NCBI GenBank assembly: GCA_902768735.1
Contig: CACXMK010000001.1
Coordinates: 1-64,000 of the forward strand
Length of the DNA stretch: 64,000 nucleotides
Direction: 5' to 3'
Source: an uncultured Lachnospiraceae bacterium
GTDB taxonomy: Bacteria; Bacillota; Clostridia; Lachnospirales; Lachnospiraceae
The translations under genes and the position numbers were made by a program. Shown here in pieces: positions 7,567 to 16,108 of this stretch. The notes under the pieces are model-generated. The model did not search any database. It was not told the origin of the DNA and was given only the letters and a program-made list of their open reading frames with translations. Positions within the stretch are counted from its first letter, which is position 1, and every line of letters begins with the position of its first letter.

Positions 7567-8699
7567 CCCGCATCTCCTTTCTTAATTGAATCCTGCTGTT
7601 TTGATTCCCGCTGCTCTTTTTCTCTCCATTTGAGTCCCATGCGCGCTGTCTTTACAAGATAAGACGCGGCCTGTACGGGAAACCTCCCCGATGCCGACTC
7701 TCCCGTGATCATAACAGCGCCTGCACCATCCGCGACAGCATTGAAAATGTCTGATACTTCCGCTCTCGTGGGGACGGGAGCATTTTCCATACTCGCAAGC
7801 ATCTGCGTCACTACCATGAAAGGTACTCCGGCTTTGAGGCATTCCCGGGAGATCTCTTTTTGCACATAAGGCAGCTCCCATAGCGGCACCGCATTTCCAA
7901 GGTCGCCCCTGGCTATGACAAGCATATCCGTCAGAGGAAGGATCTCTCCGAGGGATCCGATCCCGGCCCTGTTCTCTATTTTGGCAAACAGGCGGCAGTT
8001 TCCGGCGCCGCTCTCTTTCATCACCTTTCTGACTTCCGCCAGATCCGCTGCTCCCCGAACAAAAGGCTGCATGACGTCTGTAACCCCAAACGCTGCCGCG
8101 CAGCTCAGATTCTCCAGATCCTGCTTTGTAAGAGTATTCCCGGTGATCTGCCTTTCCTGTACTGCAATACTCTTGCGGCTAAGGAGCGTTCCGCCTGTCA
8201 GGACCAAAGCCCTGATCCGTGTCCCGTTTTCTTCCCGTATAAGGTCTGACGCTTTCAGGCGGATCTTTCCGTCGTCGATAAGGAGGATCATTCCCTCTTC
8301 ATAGTGATCAAAGATCTCTTCGGGCACAGGGATCCCGCCATGGCAGGAAGTTCCCTTTATCACCGCCTGTTGTTCCTTAGCCGCATCCCCTTCTGCATCC
8401 GGCAAAGCTTTCTCTCTCGAGACGAGAAAAACACCGCTCCCTTCCATGAGATACCGTCCTTGCTCCACTTCGCCGATCCTCAGTTCCGGGCCCTGCAGGT
8501 CGATCAGGAGAGATGGGCTGACGCCTTCGCGGGCAGCTGCTTCATGAAAGCTGTCGATCATCCCGGCGTTTTTTTTGAGGGTGCCGTGTGAAAGATTCAG
8601 GCGCATCCCGGTGATCCCCTCGGCAAACATCTGCCGGAGGATCTCTGTATTTTCACAGGAAGGTCCCAGTGTTCCGTAGATTTCCAAAGTACCGCTCAT
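7563..8699 (-). CDS. Short pyruvate kinase-like protein
   Basis: 378-aa protein related to pyruvate kinase (phosphoenolpyruvate + ADP to pyruvate + ATP). It keeps the A and B domains: TLGPSC near residue 10, LNLSHG near 33, DLQGPELR near 67, the KIENRAG lysine segment, IARGDLGNAVP, and VTQMLASMENAPVPTRAEV. It stops after GAVMITGESASGRFP plus a short tail, so the C-terminal domain of about 110 residues found in standard pyruvate kinases is missing. Several core motifs differ from consensus (DTKGPEIR reads DLQGPELR). It forms an operon with nrdR. It may be a divergent paralogue rather than the main glycolytic enzyme. Confidence 0.8.
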   Translation of the reverse strand: MSGTLEIYGTLGPSCENTEILRQMFAEGITGMRLNLSHGTLKKNAGMIDSFHEAAAREGVSPSLLIDLQGPELRIGEVEQGRYLMEGSGVFLVSREKALPDAEGDAAKEQQAVIKGTSCHGGIPVPEEIFDHYEEGMILLIDDGKIRLKASDLIREENGTRIRALVLTGGTLLSRKSIAVQERQITGNTLTKQDLENLSCAAAFGVTDVMQPFVRGAADLAEVRKVMKESGAGNCRLFAKIENRAGIGSLGEILPLTDMLVIARGDLGNAVPLWELPYVQKEISRECLKAGVPFMVVTQMLASMENAPVPTRAEVSDIFNAVADGAGAVMITGESASGRFPVQAASYLVKTARMGLKWREKEQRESKQQDSIKKGDAG

Positions 8700-8816
8700 G
8701 ATCCAGTCCCGTTTTCTCCTATTCCGGTGTACTTTAGTTTTTCATACTCCGTAACGATTCAACGCCACGCGCCGCGTCTTATGCGCATCCGCATTTTTGA
8801 CAATATGATTTTACCA

Positions 8817-8880
8817 CACAAAAAGGGCTGCTGTCATGAAACAGCCGCAATACAATGCAGCTCTTTCCGGCAGCAGCCCT
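8817..8880 (-). terminator. Terminator downstream of the lysozyme-like gene
   Basis: On the minus strand the outer stem 8871-8880 pairs perfectly with 8824-8833 (AGGGCTGCTG/CAGCAGCCCT), enclosing a long loop that can fold internally, followed by a TTTTTGTG run. Confidence 0.65.
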
Positions 8881-8894
8881 GTCCGATATTCGTT

Positions 8895-10049
8895 TTAATT
8901 TCCCTGTCCGACTTCCAGCCTTGTCGTGTCGATCGTCATTCCGTCCACAGCGGTATCGGAAGTGATATCCTGCGATTTCATTTCCGTCTCCGATCCAGGA
9001 GTCGCAACTGCGGCAGCGGAATTCTGGGATCCGGATCCTGCTTCCTGAATGTTCTGAGCCACGTCGGAAAGCTTGTCGGGAAGCGGCATCGGATCAGCTG
9101 CAGGAGCATTTGGCGTCGTGAAGGGTTCGCTTTCCTTCTCGGTGACAGCGTCCTGGATCTCCGCGTCACTGATGTCGTTCTTCTCATTGAATGAGTTTAC
9201 ACTGGTCAGCTTTCCGTTGCTGTCAAAGAACATCATCTTTCCATCAACTTCCGTCCAGCCGATCTTCATAGCGCCAGTATCTTCGTCGAAATAGTATTTA
9301 TTATCACCGATCTCATGCCAGCCGTACTGGATGGCGCCATCTTCATCCGCGAAATAAGAAGAGCCCTCCGTGGAGAACAGGCCGGTCTTGAGAATGCCAT
9401 CCTGGTCAAGATAATACAGCTCGTCATCGAGTTCGAGCCATCCGTAATGGATCGAGCCGTCCTTATAATGATAGACCATGCCTTTCTCTGTGTTCAGCCA
9501 CATGTCATAGGCGTAGATCTCATACTTTCTCCAATACGTCCCTGCTGCAAGGTTTCCCCTGAGGTTCGATCTTGAACCTCTGTTGGCAGGCCTCTCATAA
9601 TCGTAGCAGAACTTGTAAGCCGCGTTATAAGCACCGCTACTGGAGTTCTCCACATTCATCAGGTAATTGTAGATACCGGGATATACCGTTCGGAGCTCAT
9701 GGGTCATAAAGGAGAGCTGTCCGTAAAGGGAATCATCCCCAAAACCGTTGTCCCAGCAGTAGGATTCGCACCAGCTTCTGCGCCCGCCGGTCCACTGGCA
9801 GATTCCATAGCTTCCGCCGCCGCCGTAAGAACCGGGCGTAAAGTTCGATTCATGGCGGATGTTTGCCATGATCCCGCAGGCCGCCGCTGCGTTGAACCCG
9901 AGTGTATCCGTGAGATAAAAGAACGTTGCCTCCTCATTGCTCATTGCCTTCGCCGGAAGCGTTGGAACTGCTGTTGCAACGACGATCGCTGCGATCGCTA
10001 TCCATGCTGCCATACTCTTTCGGATCCTTGCGACGGCACACTTTTTCAT
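8895..10049 (-). CDS. Secreted lysozyme-like protein with cell-wall-binding repeats
   Basis: 384-aa exported protein, probably a peptidoglycan hydrolase. Residues 1-35 form a signal peptide (charged MKKCAVARIRK, hydrophobic core, cleavage near AKA). Residues ~36-165 match the phage tail-tip lysozyme type domain: GIMANIRHESNF, whose Glu is the likely catalytic acid, then GGGGSYGICQWTGGRR. Next come several choline-binding-type wall repeats (YHYKDGSIHYGW, YYLDQDGILKTG, YYFDEDTGAMKIGW). The last ~100 residues are polar and probably disordered. The start is ATG at 10047-10049 with AAAGGAGT upstream; the frame extends to 10109 without support. A strong promoter lies 90 nt upstream. Confidence 0.85.
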   Translation of the reverse strand: MKKCAVARIRKSMAAWIAIAAIVVATAVPTLPAKAMSNEEATFFYLTDTLGFNAAAACGIMANIRHESNFTPGSYGGGGSYGICQWTGGRRSWCESYCWDNGFGDDSLYGQLSFMTHELRTVYPGIYNYLMNVENSSSGAYNAAYKFCYDYERPANRGSRSNLRGNLAAGTYWRKYEIYAYDMWLNTEKGMVYHYKDGSIHYGWLELDDELYYLDQDGILKTGLFSTEGSSYFADEDGAIQYGWHEIGDNKYYFDEDTGAMKIGWTEVDGKMMFFDSNGKLTSVNSFNEKNDISDAEIQDAVTEKESEPFTTPNAPAADPMPLPDKLSDVAQNIQEAGSGSQNSAAAVATPGSETEMKSQDITSDTAVDGMTIDTTRLEVGQGN

Positions 10050-10136
10050 AACTGACTCCTTTATAACTGCAAACTTCTGCTGTCGCCCGGGATGCCTTGT
10101 GACAGACATTTTGCGCGACGATTAACGACGATTACA

Positions 10137-10165
10137 ATTATAAAGTTTCGTTTTTGTTCTTGCAA
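10137..10165 (-). promoter_or_regulatory. Strong sigma-A promoter for the lysozyme-like gene
   Basis: TTGCAA (10160-10165), 17-nt spacer, TATAAT (10137-10142) on the minus strand, in an AT-rich stretch. The leader contains a short CGTCGTTAAT duplication. Confidence 0.75.
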
Positions 10166-10235
10166 CGAAGACATTATAAATCTGAAATTATTTAAGAAAC
10201 AGTTTTAATTATTTATAAAATTTTTATATATTTTC

Positions 10236-12680
10236 TTAATTAGTCTGTATATTCATCTGCTCTTCCGCGGTCTTTGCAGACTCGATGAGGACCGCCACAT
10301 CTGTTCGTTTAGGATCGAGCCCCATATAGGTATTGAATTCGACGCTGTCAACGACACAGTGGTTTTCCGTATCATAGACAACGAAATTATGCCCGATCCT
10401 TTTTACCGCGTATTCGATCCCGTCGATCTTGACCGAACAGGTCAGGTATCTTCCCGCGCCGCCTCCGGCGCCGCTGAGCCCGCCCTGGCTGATCACGGAG
10501 TATTCGGCGCCGTCAGAGAGCTTTCCGGAATGGCTCAGCTCCGTCTCTCCATAATCTTCAATCACACCGTCAGGGCTGATCACCGCGAAATAACTCCAGC
10601 GGTAATGGCCTCTTAGATCAACGCCGCACCCCAGTTTCTCAAGCCTCTCACAGATCTCCGTATTCAGGGAGTGGGACCCGTCATCCCTTACGGTGATAAA
10701 GACCGTATACCGGGGATTCTCTAAGAGAGCGTCCAGATACTCGCAGATCTCATTGCGCTTAAGGGAGAGATCTCCGGTCATCGTCGCCGAGCGGAACTCA
10801 CGTCCCGATTTTCCAATGACCACGGCAGTCAGCGACGCGTTTTTGTAGTTTACCTTTGACACATCGGCCTCTGCCCTGTAAACACCCTCCTCCTCTTGTT
10901 TCATCAGGACCTTTTCCGTCTTTTTCCCGTCGTTGATCCGCAGTTCGATCCTTTTGAACTCCTCCTGAATGTTCTCGATCTTTCTGAGCGTAAACGTCAT
11001 CAGATTTCGCCCGGTATCAAACCCGTCCATAGTCAGCACAGCTTTGGGAAGAAGGCCTCTCGCTTCAAGGAGTTTCTCGCTGTAGATGTTGATATCCGCA
11101 AGCTCGATCATGAAATTCGACTTCTTTTCCATCTCTGCCGAGACTTCGTCATATCCGTATTGCTCGATCAGCGTGTCCTTAGAAGAGTACAGGTTGGTCC
11201 CAAGCCCCAGGCGGTCTCCGTCGATCGTACATCCCAGAGCCGCCAGCGTCGTGGGAAACTGGTCCATCGTGGAGTACTCCCTGACCCTTGTGGGATCTTC
11301 CGGCGTCGCCGCCGCGTTCAGAAATGTGGTATAGACCTTCCTGTCATAGCTTTCCGGCACATTCTGGCAGAAATCCCTGTCCATGGTCGTGTGGTCGCCG
11401 CACAGCACGATCGTCGTATTCTCGTAAAAGTCCTGTTTCCGGATCCAGTCTACGAACGCGCTGACCTGTCTGCTCGAGCACGCGATCGCATTTGCGTAGT
11501 TGTTTCCGGGATACTGCTCTTTACAGAGCTCGCAGATATATCCGTCCTCAAAGTGCGTGTCCACCGTCAGGAGCGTGAAGTTGAACGGCTGGTCCGAGGC
11601 GGCGAGCTCCGTGATCCTGTCTTTTGCCGCCGCAAACAGCTTGCTGTCCTCCATTCCCCAGAACACGTAGTAATCCTTGGGGATGATCCCCTTCTCAATC
11701 GCCCAGTTGTAGTCGTCGATCTCGTAGTCGCCGTGCGTGCCAAAATACAGCCGCCTTCCGCCGAACGTGGCATTCGATCCGAGCATGAACACATTTTTGT
11801 ACCCCTCATTCGCAAGGATGTCGCCGAGGTTCGTAACTTTCTCAAAGAAAGCGTCCTGTGTATTCATGTTATTGAAGGAGCCTCTCTTGTCCGTAAATTC
11901 TTCGCCGATATCGATCTTGAGGGGCAGGGCCGCTGTCTGTGCGAAGATCCCTCCCATCGTAAAGGTCGTGCCCGGAAGGACTTTTCCCCCGTTGAGAAGA
12001 CCTGTTTCGCCCGAAAAATCCTCTCCCTTTGCGGAAAGCGCCGTCAGCTCGGGCATGTTGTTATATGTAAAGGCGCCGCCGCTTCCTTGATCCACATACG
12101 TAACTTCCAGTGATTCCAGGAAAATATAGATGAGGTTCCTCTTCTTTTGCGGAAATCGGATCGTGACATCCGCAGGATCGACATAGTGATCCTCTATAAA
12201 ACTTGAGTCATTCATCTGGTTTTTGATATAGCTTCCCAGTTCGAGACGTCTAAAAGCGAAGACGGAGGCACCCGCAATCAGGAGAAATGAAAGGATCAGG
12301 CCGCAGAAAAGGACCTGATTCCTGCAGGATCTCCTGCGGGGAGCCTTTACTGCAGGGCCGTTTGCCCCGGTCGTGTCATCTCTCCGGTCCTTATTAAGAG
12401 CCCAAAAATAGACCAGAAAGTAAAGGGCGGTCGCCGCAGCCGCCGGCAGTATGCTGCTCATCACGCCTTTCATGATGATTCCGTCCCCGGTCCCCTCCAG
12501 CGGCGCCTTGAGCTGAAAGATGAGCTCATCCATGCGCAGGCCGCTCCAGGTCGTGAAGACCCATCTTGCCAGAAAGACAACGACCCACGCGGCAAAGAAC
12601 ATAATACCGGTCAGGATCGTTCCGGCTGCAGGGGCTTTATTTAAGTAATCATTGCTGTGCTTCATAGACGCTCCGCTCAT
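10236..12680 (-). CDS. LTA synthase-like membrane sulfatase
   Basis: 814-aa membrane protein. Three hydrophobic segments occupy about residues 20-42, 70-93 and 120-142. An extracellular sulfatase/alkaline-phosphatase fold follows, with the nucleophile-region LPGTTFTMGGIFAQ, FMLGSNATFGGR, TVDTHFEDG and CGDHTTMDRDF. This is the LtaS/OpgB-type phosphoglycerol transferase layout, so it probably adds glycerophosphate to a cell-envelope polymer. The C terminus carries an ILEI-like domain (YTVFITVRDDGSHSL; CGVDLRGHYRWSYFAVI) and a last DGIEYAV module. ATG at 12680 and at 12665 both have acceptable ribosome sites. It starts only 30 nt after the terminator of tRNA-Gly, with no obvious promoter of its own. 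Confidence 0.85.
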   Translation of the reverse strand: MSGASMKHSNDYLNKAPAAGTILTGIMFFAAWVVVFLARWVFTTWSGLRMDELIFQLKAPLEGTGDGIIMKGVMSSILPAAAATALYFLVYFWALNKDRRDDTTGANGPAVKAPRRRSCRNQVLFCGLILSFLLIAGASVFAFRRLELGSYIKNQMNDSSFIEDHYVDPADVTIRFPQKKRNLIYIFLESLEVTYVDQGSGGAFTYNNMPELTALSAKGEDFSGETGLLNGGKVLPGTTFTMGGIFAQTAALPLKIDIGEEFTDKRGSFNNMNTQDAFFEKVTNLGDILANEGYKNVFMLGSNATFGGRRLYFGTHGDYEIDDYNWAIEKGIIPKDYYVFWGMEDSKLFAAAKDRITELAASDQPFNFTLLTVDTHFEDGYICELCKEQYPGNNYANAIACSSRQVSAFVDWIRKQDFYENTTIVLCGDHTTMDRDFCQNVPESYDRKVYTTFLNAAATPEDPTRVREYSTMDQFPTTLAALGCTIDGDRLGLGTNLYSSKDTLIEQYGYDEVSAEMEKKSNFMIELADINIYSEKLLEARGLLPKAVLTMDGFDTGRNLMTFTLRKIENIQEEFKRIELRINDGKKTEKVLMKQEEEGVYRAEADVSKVNYKNASLTAVVIGKSGREFRSATMTGDLSLKRNEICEYLDALLENPRYTVFITVRDDGSHSLNTEICERLEKLGCGVDLRGHYRWSYFAVISPDGVIEDYGETELSHSGKLSDGAEYSVISQGGLSGAGGGAGRYLTCSVKIDGIEYAVKRIGHNFVVYDTENHCVVDSVEFNTYMGLDPKRTDVAVLIESAKTAEEQMNIQTN

Positions 12681-12707
12681 TAATGCTCCAAATAGTCCAA
12701 TACAAGT

Positions 12708-12745
12708 AAAAAGTCTGCAGTTCCAATGCGACTGCAGACTTTTTG
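12708..12745. terminator. Terminator after tRNA-Gly
   Basis: A long stem, AAAAGTCTGCAGT (about 12709-12721) with ACTGCAGACTTTT (12731-12743), 9-nt loop, with T runs in both directions. Confidence 0.8.
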
Positions 12746-12749
12746 TGAA

Positions 12750-12820
12750 AGCAGGTAGCGGGAATCGAACCCGTCTCCCCAGCTTGGGAAGCTGGTATTC
12801 TACCGATGAACTATACCTGC
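12750..12820 (-). tRNA. tRNA-Gly (anticodon CCC)
   Basis: The acceptor GCAGGTA pairs with TACCTGC, the anticodon stem is CCAGC/GCTGG, and the loop TTCCCAA gives anticodon CCC, reading GGG. The T arm contains GGGTTCGATTCCC. Discriminator T, no encoded CCA, 71 nt. Confidence 0.95.
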
Positions 12821-12845
12821 CTGTCGACGAATCTATTATAGCAGA

Positions 12846-12881
12846 AAAAACGGGCTTTGCAAGAACAATTGCAAAGCCCGT
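12846..12881 (-). terminator. Terminator downstream of fructokinase
   Basis: On the minus strand ACGGGCTTTGC (12871-12881) pairs with GCAAAGCCCGT (12850-12860), followed by TTTTTT. Confidence 0.85.
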
Positions 12882-12908
12882 CGGATTTCCTTAAAATTCC
12901 TGCAGATT

Positions 12909-13895
12909 TTATCTTCCCGACTCCTTGATATACTCCCTGACCTGGTCGACTGTGGGCATCACGCAGAGAGCGCCCTTCCTTGTCGTCACGAGAGAAGCCG
13001 CCGCGTTTGCGAACGTTAAAAGCTCATGGAGGTGGCCCTCGTCCGCAAGTCCGTCGATCCCGTACTTAAGTACATGAAGAAGTGCGCTCGCGCAGAATGT
13101 ATCGCCCGCGCCTGTCGTCTCGATCGTGTTGGGGTTCAGGAATCCTTTCTCATACGCTTCTTTTCCGCCGCAGTATGCCTTGGAACCGTCAGGTCCGAAG
13201 GTCGCGAATACCAGCGGAATATGATATTCGTCGATGATCTTATGGATTCCCTTGTCCAGGTCCTCTTCACCTGTCATGAAAGTGATCTCGTTGTCGGAGA
13301 TCTTTAAGATATCACAGCGGGAGAAGCCATACCTGATCTTCTCCTTTGCCTTCTCTTCGCTGCTCCAGAGCGGAGGGCGGAGATTGGGGTCAAAGGAAAT
13401 GAGGCAGCCTGCTGCCTTAGCAATCTCGAGCGCCCTGATCGACGCTTTTTCTACCGTCTCATGTGTCATGGAAAGTGTTCCGAGATGGAAGATCTTCGCG
13501 TTCTCGATCAGATCGCGGTGCGCTTCCACTTCTTTAGCAGTGAGCATGATATCCGCTCCGGGGTTTCTGTAGAAGGAGAAATCCCTGTCGCCGTTGGGAA
13601 GCTTTTCCACGAACGCGAGCGTAGTGCGGACCTCATCGTCCATCTCCAGCCCGCTCATGTCGATGCCCTGCTCGATCGTCTTCTTTTTGAGAAGCTTTCC
13701 GAACATGTCATTGCCCACCTTGCCGATGAAAGCAGTCTTTTTTCCCGCTTTGTTCAGCATCGCGAGCACGTTGCAGGGAGCTCCGCCGGGATTGGCTTCG
13801 AACAGGCTGTTTCCCTGTTCACTGATCCCGTTCTGCGTAAAGTCGATCAAAAGTTCCCCCAATGCCGTCACATCTATTTTTTTGTCACAGCCCAT
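12909..13895 (-). CDS. scrK: Fructokinase, PfkB family
   Basis: ATP-dependent sugar kinase, 328 aa, most like ScrK-type fructokinases that make fructose-6-phosphate. Visible signatures are VTALGELLIDFTQNG at the N terminus, the PfkB motif NPGGAPCNVLAMLNKAG near residue 35, FIGKVGNDMFG, SFDPNLRPPLW near 168, and the catalytic ETTGAGDTFCASAL near 263, whose GAGD Asp is the base. The start is ATG at 13895 with AAAGGATGGG upstream. No sucrose or fructose transporter sits beside it, so the in vivo substrate is inferred. It has its own terminator; the hairpin at 13953-13997 separates it from the importer operon. Confidence 0.88.
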   Translation of the reverse strand: MGCDKKIDVTALGELLIDFTQNGISEQGNSLFEANPGGAPCNVLAMLNKAGKKTAFIGKVGNDMFGKLLKKKTIEQGIDMSGLEMDDEVRTTLAFVEKLPNGDRDFSFYRNPGADIMLTAKEVEAHRDLIENAKIFHLGTLSMTHETVEKASIRALEIAKAAGCLISFDPNLRPPLWSSEEKAKEKIRYGFSRCDILKISDNEITFMTGEEDLDKGIHKIIDEYHIPLVFATFGPDGSKAYCGGKEAYEKGFLNPNTIETTGAGDTFCASALLHVLKYGIDGLADEGHLHELLTFANAAASLVTTRKGALCVMPTVDQVREYIKESGR

Positions 13896-13952
13896 ACTAT
13901 ACCCATCCTTTCTATCGCCAGTAGTGACCTGTTTTTATCCCGGCAGACAGCA

Positions 13953-13997
13953 AACATGCTTCTGTCAGATACTATTTTACCCTAACAGAAGCATGTT
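13953..13997. other. 13-bp perfect inverted repeat with 19-nt loop
   Basis: AACATGCTTCTGT (13953-13965) pairs with ACAGAAGCATGTT (13985-13997). It lies between the nupQ stop and the fructokinase start. No clean T run follows, but it may stabilise the 3' end of the importer message or terminate weakly. Confidence 0.5.
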
Positions 13998-14022
13998 CGT
14001 CTACTTCCCTTTCTATTTCAGG

Positions 14023-15003
14023 TCATCTCTCTTCCCTGAAATACGAGAGCCCCAAAGAAGCGGGAGGCTGGTTCTCCGGTTTATTCCTTCGGCTCGTAAA
14101 GATGAGCACGACGATCGTCACGACATAAGGAAGCATCTTGCAGAGCTCCTGCTGCGCGCGGGAAAGCCCGGGAATGTAAATATAGATGATATAGAGCGCT
14201 CCGAATACCAGGGAGCCCCAGATCGCGTTAGCGGGATTCCACAGTGCAAGGATAACCAGAGCTACTGCGAGCCATCCTCTGTCGCCGAACCCGTTGTTGG
14301 ACCAGGTTCCGCCCAGATACTCCATGACAAAATACAGACCGCCCAGTCCCGCGATCATGGAACCGGCCAGTGTTGCAGCATACTTATAAACGGGTACATT
14401 AATACCCGCGCTGTCTGCTGTTGCGGGGCTCTCCCCCACTGCCACAAGATGAAGGCCTGAGCGGGTCCTCTTGAGGAAGTAAGTGCATATGAGTGCAAGT
14501 ATCACTGACAGGTAGGTCAAAAAACCGTAGTGGAACAGGAGCTCACCGACAACCGGGATCCCGGAAAGGCCGGGGATCCTCGCACGGAAAGCGGAAGCCG
14601 TCGTCTTAACGCTGATCTGGCCTACGCCGCCTGCCATCTTGGAGATGGAACCGCCGAAGAAATTGCCGAATCCGGTGCCGAACGTCGTCAGTGCAAGACC
14701 GACTACGTTCTGGTTGGCCCTGAGCGTAACTGTCAGGAACGTATAGATAAGGCCGCCCAAAAGGGAGCAGAGGAGACAGCACAGAATTGAAATGAGCATT
14801 CCCGCAATGGGATTCGGGGTCTTGGCTGATTTCTCATAGAAGAAAGCACCGAGCAGGCCGGCTACGCCTCCCATATACATGATCCCGGGAATTCCCAGGT
14901 TCAGGTTACCGGATTTCTCCGTCATGATCTCTCCCGTCGCTCCGAACAGAATGGCGACGCCCTGACCTACAGCTCTCTGGATAAAAGTAATGATGACCGG
15001 CAT
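14023..15003 (-). CDS. nupQ: Nucleoside ABC transporter permease
   Basis: 326-aa inner-membrane permease of the BMP-associated nucleoside importer (NupQ/YufQ type). It is strongly hydrophobic with about eight membrane segments and family motifs ILFGATGEIMTEKSGNLNLG at the N terminus and VGESPATADSAGINV before a later helix. It starts one base after the end of the nupP frame and is the last gene of the operon bmp-nupO-nupP-nupQ. The paired permeases form the channel for (deoxy)nucleosides. Substrate is inferred from family and from the divergent xpt gene. Confidence 0.9.
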   Translation of the reverse strand: MPVIITFIQRAVGQGVAILFGATGEIMTEKSGNLNLGIPGIMYMGGVAGLLGAFFYEKSAKTPNPIAGMLISILCCLLCSLLGGLIYTFLTVTLRANQNVVGLALTTFGTGFGNFFGGSISKMAGGVGQISVKTTASAFRARIPGLSGIPVVGELLFHYGFLTYLSVILALICTYFLKRTRSGLHLVAVGESPATADSAGINVPVYKYAATLAGSMIAGLGGLYFVMEYLGGTWSNNGFGDRGWLAVALVILALWNPANAIWGSLVFGALYIIYIYIPGLSRAQQELCKMLPYVVTIVVLIFTSRRNKPENQPPASLGLSYFREER

Positions 15004-15004
15004 A

Positions 15005-16108
15005 TCACGCCTCCTCTCTGTAAACAGTCAGCTTATAGTTGACAAAGAATTCGCATCCGATGAGGAAGAACAGGAGGATTCCCGTTATGATATCCGACGC
15101 ATTTTCGTTGAGGCCAAACTGCGTTGCGATCTGGATCGATCCCTGCTGCATGAAAACGAGAAACACCGAAACCGCGACCATGGCAGCAGGATTGAATTTC
15201 GACATCCAGGCGACAATGATCGCCGTAAAGCCCCTTCCTCCCGCGGTGCTCGTCGAGATCGTGTGGCTTGCGCCGGCAACGATCAGCGCTCCCGCAAGGC
15301 CGCAGATCGCGCCGGAAAGGCACATCGTGCGGAGAATGACTTTTTTGACATTGATCCCCGCGTATCTGGCCGTATCCGTGCTCTCGCCGACCACTGCGAG
15401 CTCATAGCCATGCTTTGAGTAGTTCATATAGATCGTGACGAGCACTGTGACCAGAATAACGATAAAGACGCTCAGGCAGTACTCGGAGCCGAAGATCTTT
15501 GGAAACCATCCCGCCCTGGTCTTGCTGTTGATGACACCGACGGTGTTGGAACCCTTGGGGTTCTCCCAGATACAGATCAGATAATTGATGATCTGTGTGG
15601 CTACATAGTTCATCATCAGCGTGAACAGCGTCTCATTTGTATTGAAATATGCCTTAAAGAAGGCGGGGATCACACCCCAGAGCACTCCGGCCGCACAGCT
15701 GGCTGCAAGAATGACTAAAATAGCCAGGGGAAGCGGGAGCTTATTAGCGGCGTAGATCATTACCGCCGCGCTTGCTGCTCCGCCCATCAGGATCTGTCCC
15801 TCCGCGCCGATGTTCCAGAACTTCATCCGAAACGCGGGGACAAGGCCTACCGCAATGATCAGAAGGACTACCGTCTCTCTGACGGTTACCCAGATCCTTC
15901 TCCTGGTGCCGACGGCGCCCGAGACGATGCCCGCATAGACCTCAAGGGGATTCTGTTTTGTGATCGCGATGATCACGATCGCACAGACAAGGAGGGAAAG
16001 AAGGACTGCCGCTCCGCGGATCATCCATGCCTTGGACCGGGAGATAGAATCTCTCTTCTCCATGTGGATGACTGTGCGTCCGGCGCTCTTTTTACTGTGT
16101 TTGTCCAT
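15005..16108 (-). CDS. nupP: Nucleoside ABC transporter permease
   Basis: 367-aa permease, partner of NupQ. A charged N-terminal cytoplasmic stretch of about 30 residues precedes the first membrane helix (GAAVLLSLLVCAIVIIAIT). Family motifs are FWNIGAEGQILMGGAASAAV, ALFTLMMNYVATQIINYLI-like text, and VVGESTDTARYAGINVKKV. The ATG at 16106-16108 shares one base with the TGA of nupO, so translation is coupled. Confidence 0.9.
   Translation of the reverse strand: MDKHSKKSAGRTVIHMEKRDSISRSKAWMIRGAAVLLSLLVCAIVIIAITKQNPLEVYAGIVSGAVGTRRRIWVTVRETVVLLIIAVGLVPAFRMKFWNIGAEGQILMGGAASAAVMIYAANKLPLPLAILVILAASCAAGVLWGVIPAFFKAYFNTNETLFTLMMNYVATQIINYLICIWENPKGSNTVGVINSKTRAGWFPKIFGSEYCLSVFIVILVTVLVTIYMNYSKHGYELAVVGESTDTARYAGINVKKVILRTMCLSGAICGLAGALIVAGASHTISTSTAGGRGFTAIIVAWMSKFNPAAMVAVSVFLVFMQQGSIQIATQFGLNENASDIITGILLFFLIGCEFFVNYKLTVYREEA

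Noticed and set aside
10896..12113. 405-aa plus-strand ORF
   Set aside because: Antisense of the LTA-synthase-like gene with no supporting signals.
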